Shown piece after piece: positions 33,099 through 42,451 of a stretch of 64,000 bases of DNA. The translations under genes and the position numbers were made by a program. The stretch lies in contig NZ_JAAKZV010000018.1 in NCBI RefSeq assembly GCF_011044975.1, positions 1 to 64,000 on the forward strand, read 5' to 3'. The stretch comes from Streptomyces coryli. Its GTDB lineage: Bacteria; Actinomycetota; Actinomycetes; Streptomycetales; Streptomycetaceae. The notes beneath the pieces were generated by a model. The model saw nothing but the letters and a program-made list of their open reading frames with translations, searched no databases and had not been told where the DNA came from. The stretch's first letter is position 1; every line of letters starts with the position of its first letter.

Positions 33099-35570
33099 CT
33101 ACTCCTGGATGATCTTGAAGGTCTCGGTCTTGTTCTCGATGTCCACGGCGTTGTCCGACAGGGTCAGCCCCTTGAAGGTGGCTTCGCCGACCGCCGGGCC
33201 CTGGCCCGCCTCGGGCATCGGGTTGGCCCAGATGCCGAAGCCCGACTTCTCGTCGAACTCGTCACCGGACTTCTTCGCCCCGGAGATCGTGACGTTCGAC
33301 AGGACCGTGTCCTCCACCGGGTTCTCCGGCTGCGAGCCCGTGTACTTCGTCTGGAACATGATCCCGCTGTACGTCGGGTCCTTGATGTCGACGTTGTCCA
33401 CCCGGATGGCCCGGAACGGCTTGGACGCGGAGAACATCCAGATGCCCGGGAAGGTCTGCGCACCCCAGAAGTGGCCGCCCGCCCGGTCGACGGAGATGTC
33501 CGAGAAGTTCGTCTCCCCGGGCCCGAAGCCGTTCATCGGATAGCCGAAGTCCAGCGACGAGATGGTGATGCCCGAGTAGACCAGCGTGTCGGCGATCTTG
33601 ATGTTACGGAAGGTGTTGGTGTTGCCGCCGTACACCGCGAGCCCCGCCGCCCGCCAGGTGAGCTTGCTGGTCAGGTTCTCGTAGACATTGCCGGTCTGGT
33701 CGCCGCCGCCCGAGTCGGTCGCGGAGAAGAGGGCGTACGAGTCGTCGCCGGTGGCGCGGGTCTCGTTGTTGGAGACCAGGTTGTCCGAGGAGCCGTTGGT
33801 CATGTTCAGGCCGTCCGCGAAGGTGTTGCGGATGCGGTTGTCCTTGAGCGTCATCTTGTCCGTGTTGGCGCCCCAGTAGAGGCAGAGCATGTGCTCGGCC
33901 CAGATGTTCTCGATGGTGATGCCCGAGGTGTTCTGGAAGTCGAAGACCTTGCCGGGGCCGTCGATACGGGAGTTGTAGTTGCCGAAGTAGGCGAAGCCGG
34001 AGAAGACCGAGCCGTTGGCGGCCTGGTCGGCGCGGAAGCCGATGTCGGTGTTGGTCTGCCCCGAGGGCGCGTGGAAGCGGGTGAACCACGGGCCCGCGCC
34101 GATCACCTTGACCGGCTTGCCGAAGACCTGGAACTTACTGGAGGTCTCGTAGTCGCCCGGCGGCAGGTAGACGCCCTCGACGCCGGCCTCCATGCGGGCC
34201 TTGTCCAGGGCGTTCTGGACGTCCTGGTGGGTGGTGCCGGCCGGCTCGACGTACTTCGCCGGGTCCGGGTTGTCCTTGGCCGCGGCCTGCTCGAAGTCGA
34301 CGAAGTCGATGGCGTACTTCGCGGCGTTGTCGCCGTCCTTCTGCAGCCGGATCTTCGCGCCCGCCGGGACGGTCTTGCCGAGGGCGACGTGCGCCTCGTC
34401 GTAGATGTGCCGGGGGTCGCCCGCGCCCGGGTCATTGCCGGGGGAGGCCTCCGCGCCGTACAGCCAGGCGTACTTGGAGGTCAGGTCGAGCGCCTTGGTC
34501 TTCTCGCCGTCCACGTAGACATTGAGGGTGGCGTCCGTGCCGTCCGGGATGGAGAACCGGGTCACCAGCGTGTTGGTCTCGACGGGAGTCGTGAACTCCA
34601 CGTACTGCCCGGTCTCATTGAGCGTGACGGCCTTGCGCCCCGACGCCTCACCCGCGAGATCGCCGATCTTGCGGTTCGGGCCGACCACCTCCGCGCCGCC
34701 GCCCGGGTCGCCGGCCTCGGCCTCGACCGTCGTGTACGGCATGGTCGCACCGCGCTCCGCGGCCTTGGTGTCCGCGCTCTTCGCCGCGAGCCGCGCCCCG
34801 CTCTTCTTCGGGGTGAAGGCCGCCTCGCCGGAGCCCGCGTCCCCGGCGCGGACGGTACGGGTGACCGCGTCGCTGTCCGCGGACTGGTTGCCGGCCTTGT
34901 CCCGGGCCCGTACCGCATAGTCGACCTTCGCGGCGTCCGCGCCGGCGGCCGTGGTGTCCTTCCAGGTCCTGGTCTTCGCGGGCAGGCTGGCCCGGAGCTC
35001 GCCGTCGGCGTAGACGTCGTACCCGACGGCGCCCTCGGCGCGGTCCCAGCTGAGCGTGCGGCCCCTGAGCTCCGTGCCGCCCGGTGCCTCGGGCGGGGCG
35101 GCGTCGCCGGTGTCGGCCGCGTAGGCGGACAGCTCGCCCACCTTCTCGGCGCCGTTGACGCGCAGATAGCGCACCGGGGCGCCGTCCAGCGGGAAAGTGG
35201 CCTTGCCCTTGCGGGACTTGAGGTCCGAGAGCTCGCTGAAGTCCTCGCCGTTCGTCGAGCCCTCGAGGCGTACGGTCTGCGCCGCGCCCGGCAGCCGCAC
35301 CTCGGCGCGGTCCAGGCGGCGGGTGGCGCCGAGGTCCGCGGTGACCCAGCCCTGCTTGCTGCTGCCGGTGGCGTACGTGGCGGCGTCGCCGTCGTGGGCG
35401 CGGTCCGCCCCCTCGCCGGTGATCTCCAGCTCCAGCGCGCCCGAGTCCTCGGCGCCCTGGGCCGTCATCACCTGCAGTCCGGTCAGCAGCATGCCCGCCC
35501 CGAGCGTTGCCGCCAGGGCGGGCCGCCACGCCCGGGAGCGGCGGCGATGGGAACGATATGTCGTGCGCAT
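33099..35570 (-). CDS. Secreted GH87-like beta-helix protein with discoidin and CBM-like modules
   Basis: 823 residues, ATG with AAGGGAC upstream and a Sec signal. Modules: discoidin/F5-8-type region (about 45-150), fibronectin-III-like region (155-245), a CBM6-like block typical of mycodextranases (277-430; EASGRKAVTLNETGQYVEF), and a right-handed beta-helix (440-823). The helix holds the paired Asp of ATGDDSYALF near residue 608, preceded by RNTFADGLNMTNG, as in GH87 alpha-1,3-glucanases. It is divergent from a second GH87-type gene. Likely action is on alpha-1,3-glucan; lower similarity in the helix leaves related pectate-lyase-like activities possible. Confidence 0.75.
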   Translation of the reverse strand: MRTTYRSHRRRSRAWRPALAATLGAGMLLTGLQVMTAQGAEDSGALELEITGEGADRAHDGDAATYATGSSKQGWVTADLGATRRLDRAEVRLPGAAQTVRLEGSTNGEDFSELSDLKSRKGKATFPLDGAPVRYLRVNGAEKVGELSAYAADTGDAAPPEAPGGTELRGRTLSWDRAEGAVGYDVYADGELRASLPAKTRTWKDTTAAGADAAKVDYAVRARDKAGNQSADSDAVTRTVRAGDAGSGEAAFTPKKSGARLAAKSADTKAAERGATMPYTTVEAEAGDPGGGAEVVGPNRKIGDLAGEASGRKAVTLNETGQYVEFTTPVETNTLVTRFSIPDGTDATLNVYVDGEKTKALDLTSKYAWLYGAEASPGNDPGAGDPRHIYDEAHVALGKTVPAGAKIRLQKDGDNAAKYAIDFVDFEQAAAKDNPDPAKYVEPAGTTHQDVQNALDKARMEAGVEGVYLPPGDYETSSKFQVFGKPVKVIGAGPWFTRFHAPSGQTNTDIGFRADQAANGSVFSGFAYFGNYNSRIDGPGKVFDFQNTSGITIENIWAEHMLCLYWGANTDKMTLKDNRIRNTFADGLNMTNGSSDNLVSNNETRATGDDSYALFSATDSGGGDQTGNVYENLTSKLTWRAAGLAVYGGNTNTFRNIKIADTLVYSGITISSLDFGYPMNGFGPGETNFSDISVDRAGGHFWGAQTFPGIWMFSASKPFRAIRVDNVDIKDPTYSGIMFQTKYTGSQPENPVEDTVLSNVTISGAKKSGDEFDEKSGFGIWANPMPEAGQGPAVGEATFKGLTLSDNAVDIENKTETFKIIQE

Positions 35571-35883
35571 GACAGTCCCTTCTTCGTGGGGGTGCGGTCC
35601 GGCCGCCGGCCCATGGGGACCTGCAGTCGGACCGCTTTGTCCTGCGGTGGCGGTGCCGCGGGGATGTATACCGCCGGCCGGCAGGAGTCGAGCGGCGCCC
35701 ACTCAACCACCGGCCTCATCTGGCCGCAAGATGTTGAGCATTCATTGCAAAAAATCGATTGCCAGGGTGGTTCAAAGGGGCTCAGCTGTTGACACGGCGG
35801 TCATCTGCCAGAAATATCCAGGCAGCTTCACGCAAGACGCGAATGATCGCTCCCCAACTTCAGATTGCAGCGGAGGGCTCCGC
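35571..35883. promoter_or_regulatory. Divergent promoter region of the two GH87-type genes
   Basis: A 313-base gap without a plausible gene. For the rightward gene, TTGACA (35789-35794) and AAATAT (35812-35817) are separated by 17 bases. An AT-rich patch with TTGCAA and ATTGCC lies at 35744-35763 and could be a regulator site, but it is not a clean palindrome. Nothing else recognised. Confidence 0.45.
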
Positions 35884-38800
35884 ATGAGCCGCATGAGATG
35901 GAAGCAACGCATCAGATCCGGCCTGGTCGGCACCTTGCTGGCCGGCCTGGCGGCGACGGGGCTCACTCCCGGCGTCGCGCAGGCCGCGGCCGAGGATCCG
36001 AACCTGGCCCTGGGCAAGCCGGCGAGCGCCAGCGGCTCGCACCCCGGCTACCCGGCCCCCAACATCACGGACGGCAGCCAGCAGACCTACTGGGAAGGCC
36101 CGGCGGGTGAGTTCCCGCGCTGGGTGCAGACCGACCTGGGCAGCACCGCGACGGTCGACGAGGTGGTCCTCAAGCTGCCCACCACCTGGGAGGCGCGCAC
36201 CCAGACCCTGAGCATCCAGGGCAGCACGGACGGCGACACGTTCACCACGCTCTCCGCCGCCGCGGCCCACGAGTTCCGCCCGGACCGCTCCGGCAGCGTC
36301 ACCATCGGCTTCCCGGCCGCGAAGGCCCGCTATATACGGGTGAACATCACCAAGAACACGGGCTGGAACGCGGCGCAGCTCTCCGAGCTGGAGGTGCGCG
36401 GCGAGGGCGGCGGCCCGGGCGATCCGCCGCTGGAGGGTACGAACCTGGCCCGCGGCAAGCCGATCGAGGCCTCGTCCCACACCCAGAACTATGTGGCGGC
36501 GGGCGCCAACGACGATGACGTGAAGACCTATTGGGAAGCGGCGGGCCAGTCCGCGAGCCTCACGGTGAAGCTGGGCGCGAGCGCCAGTCTCGAGGGCGTC
36601 GTGGTCAAGCTCAACCCCGACCCGGCCTGGTCGGCGCGCACCCAGGAGTTCACGGTCCTCGGCCGCGAGTCGTCCGGCGCCGAGTTCAAGACCATCAAGG
36701 CGCGGCAGTCGTACGCCTTCAGCCCGTCCTCGAACCAGAACACCGTGTCCGTACCGGTCAGCGGCGTGTACGAGGACGTGCGGCTGCAGTTCCACGCCAA
36801 CTCCGGCGCCCCGGGCGGCCAGGTCGCCGAGCTGCAGGTCATCGGCGCCGCGGCGCCCGCGCCCGACCTGACGGTGACCACGCTGGACTGGACGCCGGAG
36901 AAGCCCTCGGCGGAGGACGAGATCACGGTGAAGGCGACCGTCCGTAACTCCGGCAACGCCGCCTCGCAGGCCACCGCCATGGAGGCCAGCCTGGGCGGCA
37001 CGGTCGCCGGCAGCGCCTCCGTACCCGCTCTGGCCGCCGGCGCCACCGCCGACGTCGAGGTGCGCGTCGGCAAACGACCGGCGGGCAGCTACACCGTCTC
37101 CGCGGTCGCCGACCCCAACGACACCATCGACGAATCGGACGACACCAACAACAGCCGCACTGCCGACGCCAAGCTCGTCGTGGAGCGCAGTCCCGGCCCC
37201 GACCTGGAGCCCACCGGCATCACCACCAGCCCGGAGCACCCGGCCACCGGCACCAAGGTCACCTTCAAGGTGTCCGTACGCAACAACGGCACCAGCCAGG
37301 CCGCCGCCGGCACGGTCACCCGCCTCACGGTGAACGGCAGCGCCCTCCAGGGCACCGCCCCGGCCGTCCCCGCCGGCGGGTCCGCCACCGTGGACATCAC
37401 CGGCGACTGGACCGCCACCAGTGGCGGCGCCACGCTCACCGCGAACGCGGACGCGACCGGCGCGCTCGCCGAGACCGACGAGACCAACAACGTCTTCACC
37501 CGCTCCGTCGTCATCGGCCGCGGCGCCGCGGTGCCGTACACCGAGTACGAGGCCGAGGACGGCGACTACAAGGGCACGCTGCTGAAGGCCGACGCCAAGC
37601 GCGAGTTCGGGCACACCAACTTCGACACCGAGTCCTCGGGCCGCTCGTCGGTGCGGCTGAACCAGACCGGCGAATATGTGGAGTTCACCTCCAAGGCGTC
37701 GGCCAACTCCATCGTCGTCCGCAACTCCATCCCGGACGCCCCGGGCGGCGGCGGCCAGGACGCCACCATCAGCCTGTACGCGGACGGCAAGTTCGTACGG
37801 AAGCTGGACCTGTCGTCCAAGCACAGCTGGCTGTACGGCACCACCGACGACCCGGAGGGGCTGACCAACCGGCCCGGCGGCGACGCCCGCCGGCTCTTCG
37901 ACGAGTCGCACGCGCTGCTCGCCCAGTCGTATCCGGCGGGCACCAAGTTCCGGCTGCAGCGGGACAGCGGCGACACGGCCGCGTTCTACGTCCTCGACCT
38001 GGTCGACCTGGAGCAGGTCGCGCCCGCCGCGGCCAAGCCGGACGGCTGCACGTCGATCACCGAGTACGGGGCGGTGCCGAACGACGGCATCGACGACACC
38101 GACGCCATCCAGCGGGCGGTGACCGCCGACCAGAACGGCGACATCGGCTGTGTCTGGATCCCGGCGGGTCAGTGGCGGCAGGAGAGGAAGATCCTCACCC
38201 AGGACCCGAAGTACCCGGCCAACCCGTACAACCAGGTCGGCATCCGCAATGTCACCGTCAAGGGCGCCGGGATGTGGCACTCCCAGCTCTACACCCTCAC
38301 CGAGCCGCAGAACGCGGGCACCATCAACCACCCGCACGAGGGCAACTTCGGCTTCGACATCGACGACAACACCCAGATCTCCGACATCGCCATCTTCGGC
38401 TCCGGCCGGATCCGCGGCGGCGACGGCAACGCGGAGGGCGGCGTCGGCCTCAGCGGCCGGTTCGGCAAGGACACCAAGATCAAGAATGTCTGGATCGAGC
38501 ACGCCAACGTCGGCGCCTGGGTCGGCCGCGACTACGGCAACATCCCGGCGCTGTGGGGCCCGGGCGAGAACCTGGAGTTCAGCGGCATGCGCATCCGCAA
38601 CACATACGCGGACGGCGTGAACTTCACCAACGGCACCCACCACTCGACGGTCTACAACTCGTCGTTCCGCAACACGGGCGACGACGCCCTCGCCGTATGG
38701 GCGAGCAAGCACGTCAAGGACACGTCGACGGACATCGGCCGTAACAACAGCTTCAAGAACAACACCGTCCAGCTGCCGTGGCGGGCGAACGGCATCGCGA

Positions 38801-39273
38801 TCTACGGAGGCAAGGACAACTCGATCGAGAACAACCTGATCTCCGACACGATGACCTACCCCGGCATCATGCTGGCCACGGACCACGACCCGGTCCCGTT
38901 CTCCGGCCAGACGCTGATCTCGGGCAACGGTCTCTACCGGACCGGCGGCGCCTTCTGGGGTGAGGCGCAGGAGTTCGGCGCCATCACGCTCTTCCCGCAG
39001 GGCCCGGACATCCCGGGCGTCACGATCAAGGACACCGAGATCCACGACTCGACGTACGACGGCATCCAGTTCAAGAACGGAGGCGGCGCGGTGCCGGGCG
39101 CCAAGATCGAGAACGTCCGCATCGACAAGTGCAACAACGGCGGCGCGGGCATTCTCGCCATGGGCGGCGCCCGCGGCAGCGCCACGCTGTCGAACGTGGA
39201 CATCACCAACTGCGAGGACGCCGACGGCGTCGTCGTCGAACCCGGTTCGGGCTTCGTGATCAACCGCTCGTAG
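35884..39273 (+). CDS. Secreted GH87-type alpha-1,3-glucanase (mycodextranase) with two discoidin and two CARDB modules
   Basis: 1129 residues, ATG with GGAGG six bases upstream, Sec signal ending in AQA. Modules in order: two discoidin/F5-8 C domains (about 40-175 and 183-320; both begin with NLA-GKP), two CARDB Ig-like domains (327-435, 437-548), a mycodextranase CBM6-like block (550-715; SSGRSSVRLNQTGEYVEF), and the GH87 beta-helix (721-1129; ITEYGAVPNDGIDDTDAI). The active-site region has RNTYADGVNFTNG followed by RNTGDDALAVW near residue 929. It probably depolymerises alpha-1,3-glucan of fungal walls outside the cell. The module string matches known bacterial alpha-1,3-glucanases. Confidence 0.88.
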   Translation: MSRMRWKQRIRSGLVGTLLAGLAATGLTPGVAQAAAEDPNLALGKPASASGSHPGYPAPNITDGSQQTYWEGPAGEFPRWVQTDLGSTATVDEVVLKLPTTWEARTQTLSIQGSTDGDTFTTLSAAAAHEFRPDRSGSVTIGFPAAKARYIRVNITKNTGWNAAQLSELEVRGEGGGPGDPPLEGTNLARGKPIEASSHTQNYVAAGANDDDVKTYWEAAGQSASLTVKLGASASLEGVVVKLNPDPAWSARTQEFTVLGRESSGAEFKTIKARQSYAFSPSSNQNTVSVPVSGVYEDVRLQFHANSGAPGGQVAELQVIGAAAPAPDLTVTTLDWTPEKPSAEDEITVKATVRNSGNAASQATAMEASLGGTVAGSASVPALAAGATADVEVRVGKRPAGSYTVSAVADPNDTIDESDDTNNSRTADAKLVVERSPGPDLEPTGITTSPEHPATGTKVTFKVSVRNNGTSQAAAGTVTRLTVNGSALQGTAPAVPAGGSATVDITGDWTATSGGATLTANADATGALAETDETNNVFTRSVVIGRGAAVPYTEYEAEDGDYKGTLLKADAKREFGHTNFDTESSGRSSVRLNQTGEYVEFTSKASANSIVVRNSIPDAPGGGGQDATISLYADGKFVRKLDLSSKHSWLYGTTDDPEGLTNRPGGDARRLFDESHALLAQSYPAGTKFRLQRDSGDTAAFYVLDLVDLEQVAPAAAKPDGCTSITEYGAVPNDGIDDTDAIQRAVTADQNGDIGCVWIPAGQWRQERKILTQDPKYPANPYNQVGIRNVTVKGAGMWHSQLYTLTEPQNAGTINHPHEGNFGFDIDDNTQISDIAIFGSGRIRGGDGNAEGGVGLSGRFGKDTKIKNVWIEHANVGAWVGRDYGNIPALWGPGENLEFSGMRIRNTYADGVNFTNGTHHSTVYNSSFRNTGDDALAVWASKHVKDTSTDIGRNNSFKNNTVQLPWRANGIAIYGGKDNSIENNLISDTMTYPGIMLATDHDPVPFSGQTLISGNGLYRTGGAFWGEAQEFGAITLFPQGPDIPGVTIKDTEIHDSTYDGIQFKNGGGAVPGAKIENVRIDKCNNGGAGILAMGGARGSATLSNVDITNCEDADGVVVEPGSGFVINRS

Positions 39274-39291
39274 CGGAGTGACACCCGCCCC

Positions 39292-39321
39292 CGCCCGGCG
39301 CCTCCCACGAGGCGCCGGGCG
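39292..39321. terminator. Strong hairpin terminator after the GH87 gene
   Basis: Thirteen-base perfect arms CGCCCGGCGCCTC and GAGGCGCCGGGCG around a CCAC loop, 18 bases after the stop codon. Confidence 0.9.
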
Positions 39322-39345
39322 GGCGCGTACCGCAGACTTGGCGCC

Positions 39346-40041
39346 ATGCATTCCTACGGGCGCCTGCAGGTGCGAACCGACGACCTCAGCCCGGCCAGGT
39401 GGCTGATCCGGAGCAGGACGGAGGACGGGTTCGGCACCGTAGCGGGCGTGAGCGCGCCCGGCTTCGACGCCTACGCGCGCGTGCTGCACCCGGCCGCGCT
39501 GGACGAGCGGCCGGTGCCGTGGGCGGAGGTGGCGGCCGCGTACGGCAAACCGCTGACGGCCCTCAGTAACTGGCACGAGCTGATCGGCATGGGCCGCGAC
39601 TACGTCAACGCCCAGCAGTACGGCCTGCCCGGCGTCTGGGACGAGCATCCGGTGGAGGGCCCCACGCCGCCCGCGCTCGCGCGGCAGCTGATGCCGGTAC
39701 TGGCCCGGCACACCGCTGCCGCCGACCGCTGCTGGTTCGGGGTGTGGCACGGCTACGGCACCTGGGACTTCACCGGCGTGCCCGTCTTCAAGACCCCCGG
39801 CCGGGACGAGGTGCTGCTGTCCGGCCCGCTCGCCGACGCCGACTCGCCGGAGGCGCTGCACGCCTCCGGCTGGGTGGAGCTGCCCGATCTGTGGTGGCCG
39901 GACGACCGCGCCTGGTGCCTCGGCGGCGATGTGGATCTCGTCAGCACCTATATCGGCGGCACCGAGGCGCTGATTGCCGACCTGCTGGAGACTCGCGGCC
40001 TGGAGGCCTTTAAGGTGTGCGCCGACGACCGCGTCGGCTGA
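39346..40041 (+). CDS. Conserved Streptomyces-type hypothetical protein
   Basis: 231 residues, no signal peptide or membrane helix. Rich in Trp (CWFGVWHGYG; ELPDLWWPDDRAWCLGGD), with a C-terminal STYIGGTEALIADLLE block. This pattern is familiar from uncharacterised cytoplasmic Streptomyces proteins, but I cannot name a family or role. It starts after a strong terminator and ends 29 bases before the hydroxyacyl-CoA dehydrogenase gene. Confidence 0.8.
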   Translation: MHSYGRLQVRTDDLSPARWLIRSRTEDGFGTVAGVSAPGFDAYARVLHPAALDERPVPWAEVAAAYGKPLTALSNWHELIGMGRDYVNAQQYGLPGVWDEHPVEGPTPPALARQLMPVLARHTAAADRCWFGVWHGYGTWDFTGVPVFKTPGRDEVLLSGPLADADSPEALHASGWVELPDLWWPDDRAWCLGGDVDLVSTYIGGTEALIADLLETRGLEAFKVCADDRVG

Positions 40042-40070
40042 CAGTCTCCGCAGAAGGGCTGGACCCACCT

Positions 40071-40931
40071 ATGAGCACCCCCAGCGCACCCGCCATCGTC
40101 GGTGTGATCGGTGGCGGCCGGATGGGCGCCGGCATCGTGCAGTCCTTCGCCGCCGCCGGATCGCGGGTCACCGTCGTGGAGAGCGACAAGGACGCCGCGG
40201 CGGCCGCGGTCGAGCGGGTCGCCACCGGCCTTTCGCGAGCCCGGGAGCGGGGGAATCTCGCGGAGCCGGCCGAGGACATCCTCGCCCGCATCGACACCGT
40301 CGACTCCCCGCAGGGCCTGCCCACCGACGCCGACCTGGTCGTCGAGGCCGTGCCCGAGGACGCCGCGCTCAAGGCCCGGGTGCTCGCCGCGGCGGAGGCG
40401 GCCGTCGGCGACGCGACCGTGCTCGCCACCAACACCAGCTCCCTGTCCGTCAGCGACCTCGCCGCCGCACTGCGCCGGCCCGCCCGCTTCGTCGGCATGC
40501 ACTTCTTCAATCCGGTCCCGGTCTCCGAGCTCGTCGAGATCGTCGTCGCGCCGGAGACCGCCGACGAGACCGTACGGGCCGCGCTGGACTACACCCACGC
40601 GCTCGGCAAGAAGGACGTCGTCGTCAAGGACTCCCCGGGCTTCGCCAGCAGCCGGCTCGGCGTCGCGCTCGGACTCGAGGCCATCCGCATGGTCGAGGAG
40701 GGCGTCGCCGAGGCCGAGGCGATCGACGACGCCATGCGGCTCGGGTACAAGCACCCCATGGGCCCGCTGCGCCTGACCGACCTCGTCGGGCTCGATGTGC
40801 GCCTCGCCATCGCCGAGCATCTGCGGGTCACGCTCGGCGAACGCTTCGCCCCGCCGCAGCTGCTGCGCGACAAGGTGGCCAGGGGAGAGCTGGGGCGGAA
40901 GAGCGGGCAGGGGTTCTACGCCTGGGAGTGA
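40071..40931 (+). CDS. 3-hydroxyacyl-CoA (3-hydroxybutyryl-CoA) dehydrogenase
   Basis: 286 residues, the usual length. N-terminal Rossmann fold with IGGGRMGAGIVQSFAAAG; catalytic His in RFVGMHFFNPVPVSELVEIV; Asn in NTSSLSVSDLA; C-terminal dimerisation domain (DSPGFASSRLGVALGLEAI; GYKHPMGPLRLTDLVGLDV; KSGQGFYAWE). It oxidises 3-hydroxyacyl-CoA with NAD(P). The gene is followed by a candidate promoter for the hydroxyproline operon and is probably not part of it. Confidence 0.93.
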   Translation: MSTPSAPAIVGVIGGGRMGAGIVQSFAAAGSRVTVVESDKDAAAAAVERVATGLSRARERGNLAEPAEDILARIDTVDSPQGLPTDADLVVEAVPEDAALKARVLAAAEAAVGDATVLATNTSSLSVSDLAAALRRPARFVGMHFFNPVPVSELVEIVVAPETADETVRAALDYTHALGKKDVVVKDSPGFASSRLGVALGLEAIRMVEEGVAEAEAIDDAMRLGYKHPMGPLRLTDLVGLDVRLAIAEHLRVTLGERFAPPQLLRDKVARGELGRKSGQGFYAWE

Positions 40932-40944
40932 GCGCGCGCGACCG

Positions 40945-40997
40945 TTGACGCGGGCGTGAGCGGCCTCTTACGTTCAACATCATTCCGTGCGGTGAAC
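40945..40997 (+). promoter_or_regulatory. Candidate promoter and operator of the hydroxyproline operon
   Basis: TTGACG (40945-40950) and TACGTT (40969-40974) with an 18-base spacer. An inverted repeat GTTCA (40972-40976)/TGAAC (40993-40997) overlaps the likely start site and may bind a pathway repressor. Confidence 0.45.
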
Positions 40998-41003
40998 GGA
41001 GGG

Positions 41004-42197
41004 GTGTTGAAGGCAGCTTCGGACGTCGTGGTCGTCGGGGCGGGCGTCATCGGCGCCGCCTGCGCCGAGGCGCTCACGGCCGCCGGCGTCTCCGTCACCG
41101 TCCTCGACCGCGGCGCCCCCGCGAGCGGCACCACGGCCGCGGGCGAGGGCAACGTCCTCGTATCCGACAAGGCTCCAGGACCCGAACTGCGGCTCGCCCA
41201 GGCCTCCCGCCGCCGCTGGCCCGAGCTGCTCGACGCGCTGCGCGCGGAGCTCGGCCCGCGCCGCGCCGAGGCGGAGTGGGAGCCGAAGGGCGGCCTCGTG
41301 GTCGTCACCGGCGTGGACGGGATACGTCCGCTCCGGGAGTTCGCCGCCGCCCAGCGCGCCGCCGGCGTCACCGCCCGCGAACTCGGCCCGGCCGCGGCCG
41401 CCGAGCTCGAGCCGCACCTCACCAAGGACGTCGCCGGCGCGGTCCACTACCCCGAGGACGCCCAGCTGCAGCCCGTGCTCGCCGCGACCACGCTGCTGGC
41501 GGCGGTACGGGCCCGTGGTGGGCAAGTGCGGGCCGGTGTCACCGCCCTAGGTGTGACGAGAGGGACCAGTGGCGCCGTCACCGGCGTCCGCACCGACCGC
41601 GGCACCCTGCCCTGCGCCGCCGTCGTCAACGCCTGCGGCCCCTGGTCCGGCGACTTCGCCAGGCGCGCCGGCGCGCCCGTCGCCGTGCAGCCGCGCCGGG
41701 GCATGGTGCTGGTCACCGGCCCGCTGCCGGCCGGGACCGTACGGCACAAGGTCTACGACGGCGACTACGTCGGCGCGGTCGCCGGCGGCGGCGCGGGCCT
41801 GCAGACCTCCGCCGTCGTGGAGTCGACCCGGGCGGGCACCGTGCTCATCGGCTCCAGCCGGGAGCGGGTCGGCTTCGACGAGGCGCTGCGCGTCCGCGTG
41901 CTGCGCGAGCTGGCGCGCAAAGCCGCCGCGCTGTTCCCGGTGTTGACGCACGTCCCCGTGATGCGCGCCTACGGCGGCTTCCGGCCGTACGCGCCCGACC
42001 ACCTCCCGGTGATCGGCGCCGATCCGCGGCTGCCAGGACTGTGGCACGCAACGGGCCACGAGGGCGCCGGAATCGGGCTCGCCGCGGCCACCGGGCGGCT
42101 GCTCGCCGACCTGTACACCGGCCGGGCCCGCGAGGTCGATCCGGAGCCGTTCCGGGTGGACCGGCCCGGCATCGTTCCCGGGGAGGCGGCCGCGTGA
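41004..42197 (+). CDS. FAD-dependent D-hydroxyproline dehydrogenase, catalytic (DadA-like) subunit
   Basis: About 397 residues. Start is GTG 41004 or TTG 41007; GGAGG at 40998-41002 favours the latter slightly. FAD Rossmann motif VVVVGAGVIGAACAEAL at the start, a DAO-type body, and the C-terminal GGFRPYAPDHLPVIGADPRLPGL segment with ATGHEGAGIGLAAATG. In bacterial hydroxyproline catabolism such a subunit oxidises cis-4-hydroxy-D-proline, with a small 2Fe-2S subunit and a second flavoprotein. Both follow here with GTGA overlaps, strongly supporting the assignment. Confidence 0.85.
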   Translation: MLKAASDVVVVGAGVIGAACAEALTAAGVSVTVLDRGAPASGTTAAGEGNVLVSDKAPGPELRLAQASRRRWPELLDALRAELGPRRAEAEWEPKGGLVVVTGVDGIRPLREFAAAQRAAGVTARELGPAAAAELEPHLTKDVAGAVHYPEDAQLQPVLAATTLLAAVRARGGQVRAGVTALGVTRGTSGAVTGVRTDRGTLPCAAVVNACGPWSGDFARRAGAPVAVQPRRGMVLVTGPLPAGTVRHKVYDGDYVGAVAGGGAGLQTSAVVESTRAGTVLIGSSRERVGFDEALRVRVLRELARKAAALFPVLTHVPVMRAYGGFRPYAPDHLPVIGADPRLPGLWHATGHEGAGIGLAAATGRLLADLYTGRAREVDPEPFRVDRPGIVPGEAAA

Positions 42198-42451
42198 GGG
42201 TGCGGATCGACGGCGTCGCCGTGCTGGCGGAGCCGGGGCGGACGGTGGCCGGGCTGCTGCTGGCGCAGGGGCGCAATGCGTGGCGTACGACGCGCGAGGG
42301 CGGGCGTCCGCGCGGGGTGTTCTGCGGGATCGGGGTCTGTTACGACTGCCTCGTGGTGGTCAACGGCGTCCCCGATGTCCGCGCCTGCCAGCGGCTGGTG
42401 TGCGACGGCGACGACATCCGTACCCAGCACGGGGCGGAGCTGCCGTCGTGA
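42194..42451 (+). CDS. Small [2Fe-2S] subunit of the hydroxyproline dehydrogenase
   Basis: 85 residues from a GTG overlapping the previous stop (GTGA). Four Cys fit a plant-type/Fer2_4 ferredoxin: FCGIGVCYDCLVVV and RACQRLV. It would shuttle electrons from the DadA-like subunit to the larger flavoprotein. The TGA stop overlaps the next GTG start. Confidence 0.9.
   Translation: MRVRIDGVAVLAEPGRTVAGLLLAQGRNAWRTTREGGRPRGVFCGIGVCYDCLVVVNGVPDVRACQRLVCDGDDIRTQHGAELPS

Noticed and set aside
35744-35763. AT-rich TTGCAA...ATTGCC patch as a LacI operator
   Set aside because: Not a clean inverted repeat and no second copy found; mentioned only as part of the divergent region.
35860-40068. A 1402-codon open frame on the minus strand
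   Set aside because: It is antisense to the GH87 enzyme, whose modules are unmistakable. The antisense product shows no domain pattern.
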